Positions 7,746 through 14,937 of a DNA stretch of 43,707 bases are shown in pieces (positions within the stretch are counted from its first letter, which is position 1; each line of letters begins with the position of its first letter). The notes beneath the pieces were generated by a model. It was given only the letters and a program-made list of their open reading frames with translations. It ran no database searches and was not told where the DNA came from. The stretch covers positions 1 to 43,707 of the forward strand of contig JAKADP010000014.1 of assembly GCA_021820465.1 (NCBI GenBank). Direction: 5' to 3'. The position numbers and the translations under genes are program-made. This DNA comes from Bacillota bacterium (lineage in GTDB: Bacteria; Bacillota; Sulfobacillia; Sulfobacillales; JAIMBI01).

Positions 7746-8483
7746 TTAAGGCGGGGGGGCAAAAAGACACGCCGGCGCGGCGGGCCGGAACCATCCGTCG
7801 GCGCCACGGTGCAGCACCAGCGGCACGCGGTCCACGGCGCCGGCCCAGATCACATCCGCTCCATAGCCCATGGCTTGTAGGCCGCGACCCTCCTCCGATG
7901 TCGCCAGGGCCCTGCCCACAGCGTCGGCGACGGCACCATAGGCCGCGGCTGCGGCCGCAGCGCGCGGCTCTTCCCCGGTCGGCCCCAGCTGGGCCGCGAC
8001 GGCTCCCACGCCCCACCAGTCGGGTGGCGACGGGGAGCCGGCCCGGCCCGCGGCCACGAGTACCACCCGGCCTCGCCAGGCGGCCGCCGCCTTCGCCACC
8101 GCGGTGGCATTGACCAGCGCCCCCACCAACACGGCCCCGGCGCCTGCCACGCGCTCCAAAGCACGGGTGCCATTGGTGGTGGTCCAAACCACCCGAGTTC
8201 CGGTGGGGACCGGGGCCGCCCACTCGACCGGCGAGTTGCCCCGATGGAATCCTTCGGGCGGGCGGTTGGCCCGCTCGCCCGCCAGCCAGGCCCCGGAAAG
8301 CGCCCGAGCCCGCTCCCGCGCCTCCTCGACCGTCTCCACCGGCAAAATCGCGGCCACGCCGGCGGCGGCAGCCGACAGCATGGCCGTGCTCATCCGCAGC
8401 ACGTCGAAGACGACGGCCAGGTCCTGGGGCCCGAGCGGCGGGCAGTCCTCGGTGCGGGGGACCGCGAGGACGCGCGGGCTCAG
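7746..8483 (-). CDS. comB: 2-phosphosulfolactate phosphatase ComB
   Basis: Removes phosphate from (2R)-phospho-3-sulfolactate to give sulfolactate, the step after ComA. The 245-aa protein shows AVVFDVLRMSTAMLSAAAAG with the family D-V-L-R core, LAGERANRPPEGFHRGNSP, TTTNGTRAL and VLVAAGRAGSP, all typical. No ATG, GTG or TTG is available in frame before the conserved region; the best start is CTG 8483, sharing CTGA with the comA stop and preceded by GTGGGGG. An unusual start with translational coupling is the simplest reading. ComA/ComB first came to light in methanogen coenzyme M synthesis, but spore-formers use them to make sulfolactate. Confidence 0.9.
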   Translation of the reverse strand: MSPRVLAVPRTEDCPPLGPQDLAVVFDVLRMSTAMLSAAAAGVAAILPVETVEEARERARALSGAWLAGERANRPPEGFHRGNSPVEWAAPVPTGTRVVWTTTNGTRALERVAGAGAVLVGALVNATAVAKAAAAWRGRVVLVAAGRAGSPSPPDWWGVGAVAAQLGPTGEEPRAAAAAAAYGAVADAVGRALATSEEGRGLQAMGYGADVIWAGAVDRVPLVLHRGADGWFRPAAPACLFAPPP

Positions 8484-9334
8484 CGGGGCACCCCCACGGG
8501 CGCCACCGCTGCCGTGGCCGCTTCGTCCGACACTGTCAAAAAGTACTGGCGGAGCGTGTCGCCGCGCAGCCCCACCCGCAGCGCCTCCAGCGCAAGCGCG
8601 TCGTCGGGGGCGATGTTGCCCAAGTTGACATTGGGCCCAAAGCGCATAACCAGCTGGTGCTGCTGCGCTTTCTGGGGCGCCTCCCACATGAGGCGGCCCG
8701 GCTGTGACACATGGCTGACCATCTGCTCCAACTCCTGTTCCAGGATGTGTCCGGCCTCATCATAAATCACCACGCCCTGCCCACTTTCCCGCCCTTCCAC
8801 GATGACCAGGTCCGACCCCGACGCCAGGTCATCCTCCACCTGCGTCCACAGCTCGAGGTCGGGCACTTGGTCGCGCGGATCCTTCTTGCCCACCTCACTC
8901 ACCACCAGCGGGAACCCAAAGGCGCGCGCCCGCCGAATCGTCGCCGCGCGCGTGGCCGCGTCAATCGTGATGGTGCCGTCCGAAACCTCGATACCGGTAA
9001 ATCCCAGCGATTCGGCGCGCTCTAAGTACGCTTCCAATTTGTTTTGCATGAGCGCCAGCTCGAGGAACGTGCCGCCCGGAAAGATGTCGACCCCGTAGGA
9101 CTTCACCAGCTCAATCTTTTGCCGCAGCAGCCGATGAGGATAAAACGCAGACGTCCCAAAGGTCAGCTTCACGTGGTCCACGTACTCCCCGGCCAGCTCC
9201 ATCAAGTCGCGGGTCCCTGTGAGTCCGATGCCTTTGTCAATCACCATAGTCAGCCCGCGCTGCCGCGGCCGCGCCTCCCGGTCGGCCGCCGGAAAATCCA
9301 GGATGCCGGCCCAAGCCCGATCGCTGTCTGCCAT
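8480..9334 (-). CDS. comA: Phosphosulfolactate synthase ComA
   Basis: Adds sulfite to phosphoenolpyruvate to form (2R)-phospho-3-sulfolactate; TIM-barrel enzyme in the cytosol. At 284 aa it is slightly longer than archaeal ComA. Typical motifs are TMVIDKGIGLTGTRDLMEL, DHVKLTFGTSAFYP, DIFPGGTFLELAL, GFTGIEVSDGTI, LVVSEVGKKDP and MWEAPQKAQQHQLV plus FGPNVNLGNI. ATG 9334 follows a strong AAGGAGGCG. It precedes comB with a 4-nt overlap. In B. subtilis sulfolactate builds up in the forespore, which fits the sporulation genes nearby. It is divergent from the MFS gene. Confidence 0.95.
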   Translation of the reverse strand: MADSDRAWAGILDFPAADREARPRQRGLTMVIDKGIGLTGTRDLMELAGEYVDHVKLTFGTSAFYPHRLLRQKIELVKSYGVDIFPGGTFLELALMQNKLEAYLERAESLGFTGIEVSDGTITIDAATRAATIRRARAFGFPLVVSEVGKKDPRDQVPDLELWTQVEDDLASGSDLVIVEGRESGQGVVIYDEAGHILEQELEQMVSHVSQPGRLMWEAPQKAQQHQLVMRFGPNVNLGNIAPDDALALEALRVGLRGDTLRQYFLTVSDEAATAAVAPVGVPR

Positions 9335-9500
9335 CGTGACGCCTCCTTCTCTGCCGTGTGCCGCGAATCATGGGTAGAAGCCAGCCGCTGGTCGCGGCGC
9401 TTGCACGCTATGCCACCGAGGCGCGCTTGACACTGGACGCGTGAGCCACCGTGCGCGCGGACACGTTATACCGAGGCGTCAAGTGATGGGGGGAATAGCC
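9335..9500. other. Divergent intergenic region comA / MFS with spaced TTGAC half-sites
   Basis: This 166-bp gap should hold both divergent promoters. A CTTGAC at 9426-9431 and an inverted GTCAAG at 9478-9483 bracket a TATACC (9467-9472). TTGACA at 9427-9432 is a perfect -35 on the plus strand, but no good -10 lies 16-18 bp downstream. The half-sites could be an operator for a transporter regulator. I cannot assign promoters firmly. Confidence 0.3.
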
Positions 9501-10802
9501 ATGTCGACTGAGGCCGACACGCCGACCCGCTCCCCGCGACAGGACGGGTCCAAACTGCTGGTCCTGTCGCTGGTTCCGTTTCTGATGGTGCTGGGGAACT
9601 CGATGCTCATTCCCGTGCTCCCCAAAATGATGGCAGTGCTGCACGTGACGCTGCTGCAGGCCGGGCTGGTCATCACGGTGTTTTCGATACCCGCGGGCAT
9701 CGTCATCCCCTTCGCAGGGGCGCTGTCGGATCGCGTCGGGCGAAAAGTCGTCATGGTGCCGGCGCTGGCCGTCTATGGCCTGGCGGGGCTCGGGGCAGGC
9801 CTCGCCAGCTGGCTGCTGCCCCACGCGTACGGCTTTATCATCGGCTTCCGGATCCTCCAGGGCATCGGGGCGGGCGGCACGTACCAGCTGGCCATGGCGC
9901 TGGCCGGGGACATGTATCGCAGCGAGCAGCGGGTCCGGGCGCTGGGGACCCTGGAGGCGTCCAATGGGCTGGGCAAGGTGGTTTCCCCGATCGCGGGGTC
10001 GGCGGTGGCGCTCGCGGTATGGTTTGCGCCGTTTTTTGTGTATGGGCTGCTCAGCTTCCCGGTGGCGGCAGCCGTGTGGTTCGTCATTCGCGAGCCGAGA
10101 GACCGGCCGCAGGCCGGCAGCCTGGGCCAGTATTGGCAGGGACTCCGCCGCGTCTTTCAGAAGAAGGCGGCCTCGCTCCTGGTGACCTTTCTGGGGGGCG
10201 CCACGGTCCTGTTCATCTTGTTTGGCGTCCTGTCCTACCTGGCGGACATTTTGGAGCGGCCCTATGGGGTAGGGGAAATGGCTCGCGGGCTGCTGATTGC
10301 GGTCCCCGTCCTGTTTTCCGCGGGCACCTCGTACCTGGCGGGCACCGTCCTGCAGGTGCGCCTCGCCCGGTGGTCCCGCCCCGTGGTGGCGGGAGGCCTC
10401 GGCCTCATCGGCTGCGCCATGCTGGCTGAAGCCCTCATTTTCAATCCGTTTTGGGCGATGCCCGCGCTGGCATTCCAGGGAATTGGCACCGGCGCCGCCC
10501 TGCCCGCCATCAATACCCTGGTCACCAGCGCCACGTCCACCCGTGAGCGGGGCGTCATCACCAGCCTCTACGGATCGGTGCGGTTCTTCGGCGTGGCGCT
10601 GGGGCCACCGATCTTCGCCCTGGCCATGCGGGTGCGCCCCATCATCTTCTTCGGAGCGGCTGGGCTGGCATTCCTGGTGGCGGCTTTGTCCTGGTGGCTC
10701 ATCAACGAACAGCAGATGCTGCCGGGCCAGATGCTGCGCACGCGCCGAGCGGACGCCGCCCGCCCGCGCGTGCGCCGCCGCCGCCGTCCCAATCCCACGT
10801 GA
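9501..10802 (+). CDS. MFS transporter, drug/metabolite efflux type
   Basis: Major facilitator superfamily proton antiporter, inner membrane, probably exporting a small molecule. About 433 aa with twelve predicted hydrophobic segments. The first starts at LLVLSLVPFLMVLGNSML. Between helices 2 and 3 lies the motif A variant GALSDRVGRKVVM, and RILQGIGAGGTYQLAMALAG resembles the motif C/antiporter region. In the C-terminal half ATSTRERGVITSLYGSVRF repeats the pattern. The C-terminus is strongly basic. I chose ATG 9501 over GTG 9441 because GGGGGGAAT sits just before it. The substrate is unknown; divergence from comA allows a guess of sulfolactate or related export, but nothing proves it. Confidence 0.88.
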   Translation: MSTEADTPTRSPRQDGSKLLVLSLVPFLMVLGNSMLIPVLPKMMAVLHVTLLQAGLVITVFSIPAGIVIPFAGALSDRVGRKVVMVPALAVYGLAGLGAGLASWLLPHAYGFIIGFRILQGIGAGGTYQLAMALAGDMYRSEQRVRALGTLEASNGLGKVVSPIAGSAVALAVWFAPFFVYGLLSFPVAAAVWFVIREPRDRPQAGSLGQYWQGLRRVFQKKAASLLVTFLGGATVLFILFGVLSYLADILERPYGVGEMARGLLIAVPVLFSAGTSYLAGTVLQVRLARWSRPVVAGGLGLIGCAMLAEALIFNPFWAMPALAFQGIGTGAALPAINTLVTSATSTRERGVITSLYGSVRFFGVALGPPIFALAMRVRPIIFFGAAGLAFLVAALSWWLINEQQMLPGQMLRTRRADAARPRVRRRRRPNPT

Positions 10803-10868
10803 TCTCCACGTGTGGCAGTCGCGGCCATCGGTGCCAGGCGGCTCCACGGCCGAGCCGCCGTCCCCTCA

Positions 10869-10896
10869 CATATTCACCTGCACCCACGGGACACTA
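10869..10896 (+). promoter_or_regulatory. Candidate sporulation (sigma-G-like) promoter before first SASP gene
   Basis: GACACTA (10890-10896) resembles the sigma-G -10 CATNNTA, and CATAT (10869-10873) lies 16 nt upstream in place of the -35. The core ACACTAGCACC recurs as ACACTAACACC before the second SASP gene. The match is partial. Confidence 0.35.
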
Positions 10897-10925
10897 GCAC
10901 CAGCATAGTTTGGGAGGTGACAGAC

Positions 10926-11165
10926 ATGGCACGAGGCAGCAACACGGGCAACCGGGCCCTGGTGCGGAGCGCAGAGAGTGCGTTGGACCACTTCAAATAT
11001 GAGGCGGCGCGCGACATTGGCGTGCAGGTTCCCGATGACAACTACTGGGGCGACCTGCCGGCTCGCCAGTGCGGAGCCGTTGGCGGACACATGGTGCGCA
11101 AGATGATTGAAATGGCTGAGGAATCGCTGGCTGGCCGCACCGGCGCGCGCCGGCAGGGCCGCTAG
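10926..11165 (+). CDS. Alpha/beta-type small acid-soluble spore protein (first copy)
   Basis: SASPs of this type coat and protect DNA in the dormant spore and are degraded to amino acids at germination. The 79-aa protein carries the family N-terminal helix (TGNRALVRSAESALDHFKYE) and the C-terminal GAVGGHMVRKMIEMAEESL. The GPR cleavage region, usually E-(I/F/L)-A, reads YEAARDIGV here, so it lacks the bulky residue at the second position. A Cys (ARQCGAVGG) and a Trp (NYWGD) are present; both are absent from Bacillus SspA/B but occur in some clostridial homologues. ATG 10926 follows GGGAGGTGA. The arginine-rich tail (GARRQGR) is extra. Confidence 0.95.
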   Translation: MARGSNTGNRALVRSAESALDHFKYEAARDIGVQVPDDNYWGDLPARQCGAVGGHMVRKMIEMAEESLAGRTGARRQGR

Positions 11166-11229
11166 CCGCCCCCACCGGTGGGTGGGTGAAACGTCAACCG
11201 TTTCCGGGGGTAGCGATGGGGCGTTCGGC

Positions 11230-11236
11230 CACACTA
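11230..11236 (+). promoter_or_regulatory. Candidate -10 before second SASP gene
   Basis: CACACTA matches the sigma-G -10 (CATACTA) at six of seven positions and shares the flanking ACACTAnCACC with the first copy. A convincing -35 is lacking. Confidence 0.3.
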
Positions 11237-11258
11237 ACACCGTAGGAGGTGAGCAACA

Positions 11259-11480
11259 ATGGCGCAAGGAAGCAGCACCGGCAACCGTGCGTTGGTGCGG
11301 GGAGCGGAAAAGGCGCTGGACCAGTTCAAGTATGAGCTGGCCAACGAGCTGGGTATCTCGGCCGCCGCTGACGGCTACTGGGGCGATGTCCCGGCCCGCC
11401 AGTGCGGGGCGGTCGGCGGCCACATGGTGCGGAAGATGATCGAAATGGCGGAGCAGCAGCTGGCGGGTCGCAGCCACTAG
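11259..11480 (+). CDS. Alpha/beta-type small acid-soluble spore protein (second copy)
   Basis: A 73-aa paralogue of the preceding SASP. The C-terminal 16-residue block (ARQCGAVGGHMVRKMI) is identical in the two; the N-terminal half differs more. Its GPR site reads YELANELGI, closer to the canonical E-(I/F)-A than the first copy. It also contains the single Cys and the YWGD. ATG 11259 follows TAGGAGGTGAG, a very strong ribosome-binding site suited to high output. It is terminated by the intrinsic hairpin at 11515. Tandem SASP copies are common in spore-formers because large amounts of protein are needed. Confidence 0.95.
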   Translation: MAQGSSTGNRALVRGAEKALDQFKYELANELGISAAADGYWGDVPARQCGAVGGHMVRKMIEMAEQQLAGRSH

Positions 11481-11514
11481 TCCGCCGTGGACCCGGTCCC
11501 CGGACTCCTTCCCC

Positions 11515-11542
11515 ATGGACGGCGCAAGCCGTCCATCTTTTT
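11515..11542 (+). terminator. Intrinsic terminator of the SASP genes
   Basis: A perfect 9-bp stem, ATGGACGGC / GCCGTCCAT, closed by a GCAA tetraloop and followed by CTTTTT. It lies 34 nt after the second SASP stop and just beyond the 3' end of convergent gpr. On the minus strand no T-run follows, so it acts in one direction. Confidence 0.9.
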
Positions 11543-11545
11543 GGC

Positions 11546-12508
11546 CTAGGCCCACTCGTCGCGATCCAGGTCCGGCTGCAGCGCCCGGTTCAGGGCATCG
11601 GACAGCACGTCGGCCATATCATTCACGAGCACATCAATTTCCTTGGGGGTCACCATCAACCCGCCCAGCTCGGGGCCCATCACTTCATCCACGAGCCGGC
11701 GCTGGTCCTCCTGCTCCATTTCGGCCAGCGCCTGGTGAAACGCCGCATCGTCCTTCAGCGTGGCCGCGAGGCGGCGGACGACCTCCCAAACCATCCCGGC
11801 GGCCAGCACTACGGTAGGCACCCCAATGGCAATCACCGGGACGCCCACGGTCTCCTCCGTGATCCCCTCGCGCCGGTTGCCGACGCCTGATCCCGGATGG
11901 ATCCCGGTATCGGCCACCTGCAGTGACGCCACGAGCCGTGCGGGGCTGCGGGCGGCTAACGCGTCCACCGCCACCACCCGGTCGGGCTTGGCTTCCCGCA
12001 CGATGCCCCGGATGATATCGACCGTCTCAATGCCGGTGGTCCCGAGAACACCCGGGGCCACGGCCGACACCCGGCGCATGCGCCGGCGAATGTCCGCCGG
12101 CACCACGTCCTCCAGATGTCGCGTCACCAGGAGGCGGTCGACGACGCGCGGGCCCAGGGCGTCGGGCGTGGCGTTCCAGTTGCCCAGACCCACGACCAGC
12201 ACATGTTCGCCGAGCGGCCGCGCCAGCAGGGGCGTCAGCACCTCCGCCATGGCCTCGGTGACCCGGTCGCGCAGGGCGCTGTCCCGCTCCTTGAAGCGCG
12301 GCACGTCGATCGTCACGTAGTGGCCCACCGGCTTGGCCATGAGGCGCGCAGCCTCGTCGCTGACGACGTGCACGCGAGTCACCAGCATCCCATCGCGGCG
12401 GTCTTCATGGACGCGCACGCCGGGAATATCCCGGCGGGACTGGCCCCGCACCAGCTCTCGGGCCTCCACCGCCATGTCGGTCTGCACATCTACGGCCTGA
12501 AACTCCAT
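11546..12508 (-). CDS. gpr: Spore (SASP) germination protease GPR
   Basis: Aspartate-type endopeptidase (family A25) that cuts alpha/beta SASPs when spores germinate. It is 320 aa, made as a zymogen and self-processed; the family processing region with TDLAVEA is seen here as QTDMAVEARELV at the N-terminus. Further signatures are HVLVVGLGNWNATPDALGP, VVDRLLVTRH, GVLGTTGIETVDII, VVAVDALAAR and TGIHPGSGVGNRREGI. ATG 12508 follows GGGAGAGG, so the longer frame to 12586 is rejected. It is convergent with its own substrates, the SASP genes, at a distance of 65 nt. Confidence 0.96.
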   Translation of the reverse strand: MEFQAVDVQTDMAVEARELVRGQSRRDIPGVRVHEDRRDGMLVTRVHVVSDEAARLMAKPVGHYVTIDVPRFKERDSALRDRVTEAMAEVLTPLLARPLGEHVLVVGLGNWNATPDALGPRVVDRLLVTRHLEDVVPADIRRRMRRVSAVAPGVLGTTGIETVDIIRGIVREAKPDRVVAVDALAARSPARLVASLQVADTGIHPGSGVGNRREGITEETVGVPVIAIGVPTVVLAAGMVWEVVRRLAATLKDDAAFHQALAEMEQEDQRRLVDEVMGPELGGLMVTPKEIDVLVNDMADVLSDALNRALQPDLDRDEWA

Positions 12509-12531
12509 GGACGCCCTCTCCCAAACTTGAC

Positions 12532-12570
12532 TGTATGTCCCAGGATGCCCGGCAGGGCGCCGGACATACA
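12532..12570. repeat. Perfect 9-bp dyad upstream of gpr
   Basis: TGTATGTCC (12532-12540) and GGACATACA (12562-12570) are perfect inverted repeats 21 nt apart, with a nested GCCC/GGGC inside. On the minus strand the proximal arm forms CATACAGT, like a sigma-E or sigma-G -10, about 22-29 nt ahead of the gpr start. It may be an operator or promoter element. No T-tract follows, so a terminator is less likely. Confidence 0.5.
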
Positions 12571-12587
12571 CTGGCGCCCCGATCACG

Positions 12588-13298
12588 TCAGGAGTGGCGG
12601 ACGAGGTGCAGCGGCATGCGAAAGATTTGGTGGGCGCGCGCGGGCGTCAGCGCGCGGATCGCCACAAGATTCTCCAACACGACCCACTCGCGCTGCCGCG
12701 CGGCCCGGAGGTGTACGAGCGGATCCAAGGCCGACGGCGCCTGCGGCAGGCCCGCCAGCACTGCCGCCTGCGCGGGCGACAGGCGGCGCGCTGAGGTGCC
12801 AAAGTATCCGCGCGCCGCCGAGCCCACGCCCCAGTATCCGTTGCCCAGATAAACTTGGTTGACATACAAATCCAAGATCTCCGGCTTGGGATAGCGCGCT
12901 GTCACGGCCAGCGCCAACAGGGCCCCGGACAGCTTGCGCCGAAAGGTTTTCTTGGTGGTCAGGAGCTGGTCGCGCACCAATTGCTGCGTGATGGTGCTGC
13001 CCCCTTGGACATACGCCCCCTCCTGGAGATCCACCCAAAAAGACCGCACGATCCCCTGGAGCGACACCCCGAGGTTGGTGTAAAACGTTCGGTCTTCGGT
13101 GGCAATCAGGGCCTTTAAGAACCAGGGGGATACCGCGGAGAGAACCACCGGCTGGGCATGATGGCGGCGCATGGCTGCGGCGGTGATGGCCGGCAGGCGG
13201 ACGATGCTCGGCCAGTGCTGGCGGTAGAACCCCACCACCTGCACAGCCGACCACGAAAATAGCGCCGCCAAGCCGAGGCCCACGATCCACCGCCGCAC
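12588..13298 (-). CDS. Monofunctional biosynthetic peptidoglycan transglycosylase (GT51)
   Basis: Polymerises lipid II glycan chains at the outer face of the membrane. The 236-aa protein has one N-terminal membrane anchor (about 3-20) and a GT51 domain without a transpeptidase domain. The catalytic Glu lies in LIATEDRTFYTNLGVS, and the further motifs are GGSTITQQLVRDQLL, FRRKLSGALLALA and EILDLYVNQVYLGNGYWG. GTG 13298 follows GGAGGTG and is preferred over the open frame to 13391. It could contribute to cell-wall or spore-cortex assembly together with the adjacent SpoVB-like flippase, which is inference from position. Confidence 0.91.
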   Translation of the reverse strand: MRRWIVGLGLAALFSWSAVQVVGFYRQHWPSIVRLPAITAAAMRRHHAQPVVLSAVSPWFLKALIATEDRTFYTNLGVSLQGIVRSFWVDLQEGAYVQGGSTITQQLVRDQLLTTKKTFRRKLSGALLALAVTARYPKPEILDLYVNQVYLGNGYWGVGSAARGYFGTSARRLSPAQAAVLAGLPQAPSALDPLVHLRAARQREWVVLENLVAIRALTPARAHQIFRMPLHLVRHS

Positions 13299-13336
13299 AG
13301 CACCACCTCCGTCGCGGCCCACTATCCGCAGGGCGC

Positions 13337-13366
13337 GCTCTCGGGCCTGAGTATACCCCCGAGAGC
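13337..13366. repeat. Dyad between divergent transglycosylase and flippase genes
   Basis: GCTCTCGGG (13337-13345) and CCCGAGAGC (13358-13366) are perfect 9-bp inverted repeats around a 12-nt centre that contains TATAC. On the minus strand TATACT (13350-13355) could be a -10 for the transglycosylase. It may be an operator for both genes. Confidence 0.45.
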
Positions 13367-13437
13367 CCGCGGCCGCCCTGGGGCAGGTCATGGTTCATCC
13401 AGCGGCTGCCCCGTCATAGCGTGTCCGGGGGAGGCGA

Positions 13438-14937
13438 GTGCGGCTGGCCAAGGTGGAGCGGCTCTGGCGCGGCACCCTCACCCTGACGGCGGCTGCGCTG
13501 GCATCACGGGGCTTGGGTCTGGTGTACCGCCTCCTGCTGGCGCGCTATCTGGGCGCCGAGGGGCTGGGGCTCTACCAAATGGTGTTTCCCCTGTACCTCA
13601 CGTTGGTGACGATCGTGGCCGGGGGGATGCCCGTCGCGGTGTCCCAGCTGGTGGCCGAGGGACAGGCAGACGTGCGGCGATTGGGCCGTACCGCGCTGAT
13701 GCTGGGCGGCGGTCTCGCGCTGCCCCTCACGGTGGGCCTGATGCTGTTGGCCGGGCCGATCGCCTCTCTCCTGTACCACAATGCCCGCCTAGCGCCGCTC
13801 CTGGTGCTGATCGCGCCCGCCGTCGTGGCCGTGGGCCTGTCGGCCCCGCTGCGCGGCTTGTACTTTGGCCACCAGCGCATGCGGGTGCCGGCCGCGGCCC
13901 AGGTGGCGGAGCAAGTGACGCGGCTCGGGCTGTTGGCCCTCCTGGTCGTCGGCAGCTCCTGGGTGTGGATGCCCCACGGCCCGCCGGCGGCCGTGCTCCT
14001 AATCCCGCTGGGCGAAGCGGCAAGCCTCCTGCTGATGCTGGGGGCCTTTCGGCGCCTCCGCCCCGGGAATGCCGGGCGGCCCCGTGCCGCGATGCGCACC
14101 CTGGCGGGGCAGCTCCTGCGGATGGGCACGCCGGTCACGCTGGGCCGCCTGCTGTCCTCCGCCATGGCCCTGGTGGAAGCCGCGATGATTCCCCGCATGC
14201 TGATGGCCAGCGGCATGACACCCGTGGCGGCCGTCAGCTTCTTTGGCCAGCTGGCCGGCATGGTGATGCCCCTCGTCTTTTTTCCCAGCGCCCTCTCGTT
14301 TGCTCTAGCCACCAACTTGGTGCCGGCTATCGCGGCCGACCAGGGGGCCCCCGACCGTCAGGCGGCCCAGATGCGCCGCGCACTGTCCGTCACGGCACTC
14401 TGGTGCTTCCCCGTCACCGGTCTGCTCTGGGTGCTGGGGCCGCGGCTCAACAATGTGCTGTTTGCCACGCACATGGACGCCGGCCTGTTCCATCCGCTGG
14501 TGCTCGGGGCGCTGGCTATGAACTTCAGCATTGTGCTGGCCGGCGGCCTGAGGGGGCTCGGCCGGATGACCACGCCCCTGTACCACGACGTGGTCGCCGC
14601 GGGGTTGGAGCTCGCGGCCATTCTTTGGCTGGGCAGTCGGCCAGGGCTGGGACCCCACGTGATGGTCTGGGCCATCGCCGGGGGCCTAGGGCTCGCGGCG
14701 CTGCTCAACGCCGCGGCGGCCACCCGCCAGTTCGCGGCCAAGCCGAGCCTGTTGGCCGGGGCGGCGGCGTCCGCCCTCGCGGCGCTGCCCGCCGTCGTGC
14801 TGTGGCCCGCGCTAATCCGCCACCTGAGCGCGTCGCTCCCGGAGTGGCAGGCGACGGCGCTGGCGCTCGTCGCGTCAGCGGGGCTGTATTGGCTCGGCTA
14901 CCGGTGGCTCGCCGGCGGCCGGCCGCGCTTGGGGTAG
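13438..14937 (+). CDS. SpoVB/MurJ-like polysaccharide flippase (MOP superfamily)
   Basis: Twelve- to fourteen-helix membrane protein of the MVF/oligosaccharidyl-lipid flippase group, 499 aa, like SpoVB/YtgP. SpoVB is needed for spore cortex assembly in Bacillus. The N-terminus has the characteristic ASRGLGLVYRLLLARYLGAEG and LGLYQMVFPLYLTLVTIV, followed by GMPVAVSQLVAEG; LRGLGRMTTPLYHDVVAAG in the last third also fits. GTG 13438 follows GGGGGAGG. It could flip lipid II or another lipid-linked precursor. The last 63 nt overlap the 3' coding end of clpB on the opposite strand, an unusual arrangement. Confidence 0.9.
   Translation: MRLAKVERLWRGTLTLTAAALASRGLGLVYRLLLARYLGAEGLGLYQMVFPLYLTLVTIVAGGMPVAVSQLVAEGQADVRRLGRTALMLGGGLALPLTVGLMLLAGPIASLLYHNARLAPLLVLIAPAVVAVGLSAPLRGLYFGHQRMRVPAAAQVAEQVTRLGLLALLVVGSSWVWMPHGPPAAVLLIPLGEAASLLLMLGAFRRLRPGNAGRPRAAMRTLAGQLLRMGTPVTLGRLLSSAMALVEAAMIPRMLMASGMTPVAAVSFFGQLAGMVMPLVFFPSALSFALATNLVPAIAADQGAPDRQAAQMRRALSVTALWCFPVTGLLWVLGPRLNNVLFATHMDAGLFHPLVLGALAMNFSIVLAGGLRGLGRMTTPLYHDVVAAGLELAAILWLGSRPGLGPHVMVWAIAGGLGLAALLNAAAATRQFAAKPSLLAGAAASALAALPAVVLWPALIRHLSASLPEWQATALALVASAGLYWLGYRWLAGGRPRLG

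Noticed and set aside
6337-7749. 470-residue plus-strand open frame
   Set aside because: Crosses rsmD, yqhV and DUF441 on the opposite strand; His/Gln-rich shadow without homology.
9408-10847. 479-residue minus-strand open frame
   Set aside because: Antisense to the MFS gene, whose membrane helices and ribosome-binding site are convincing.
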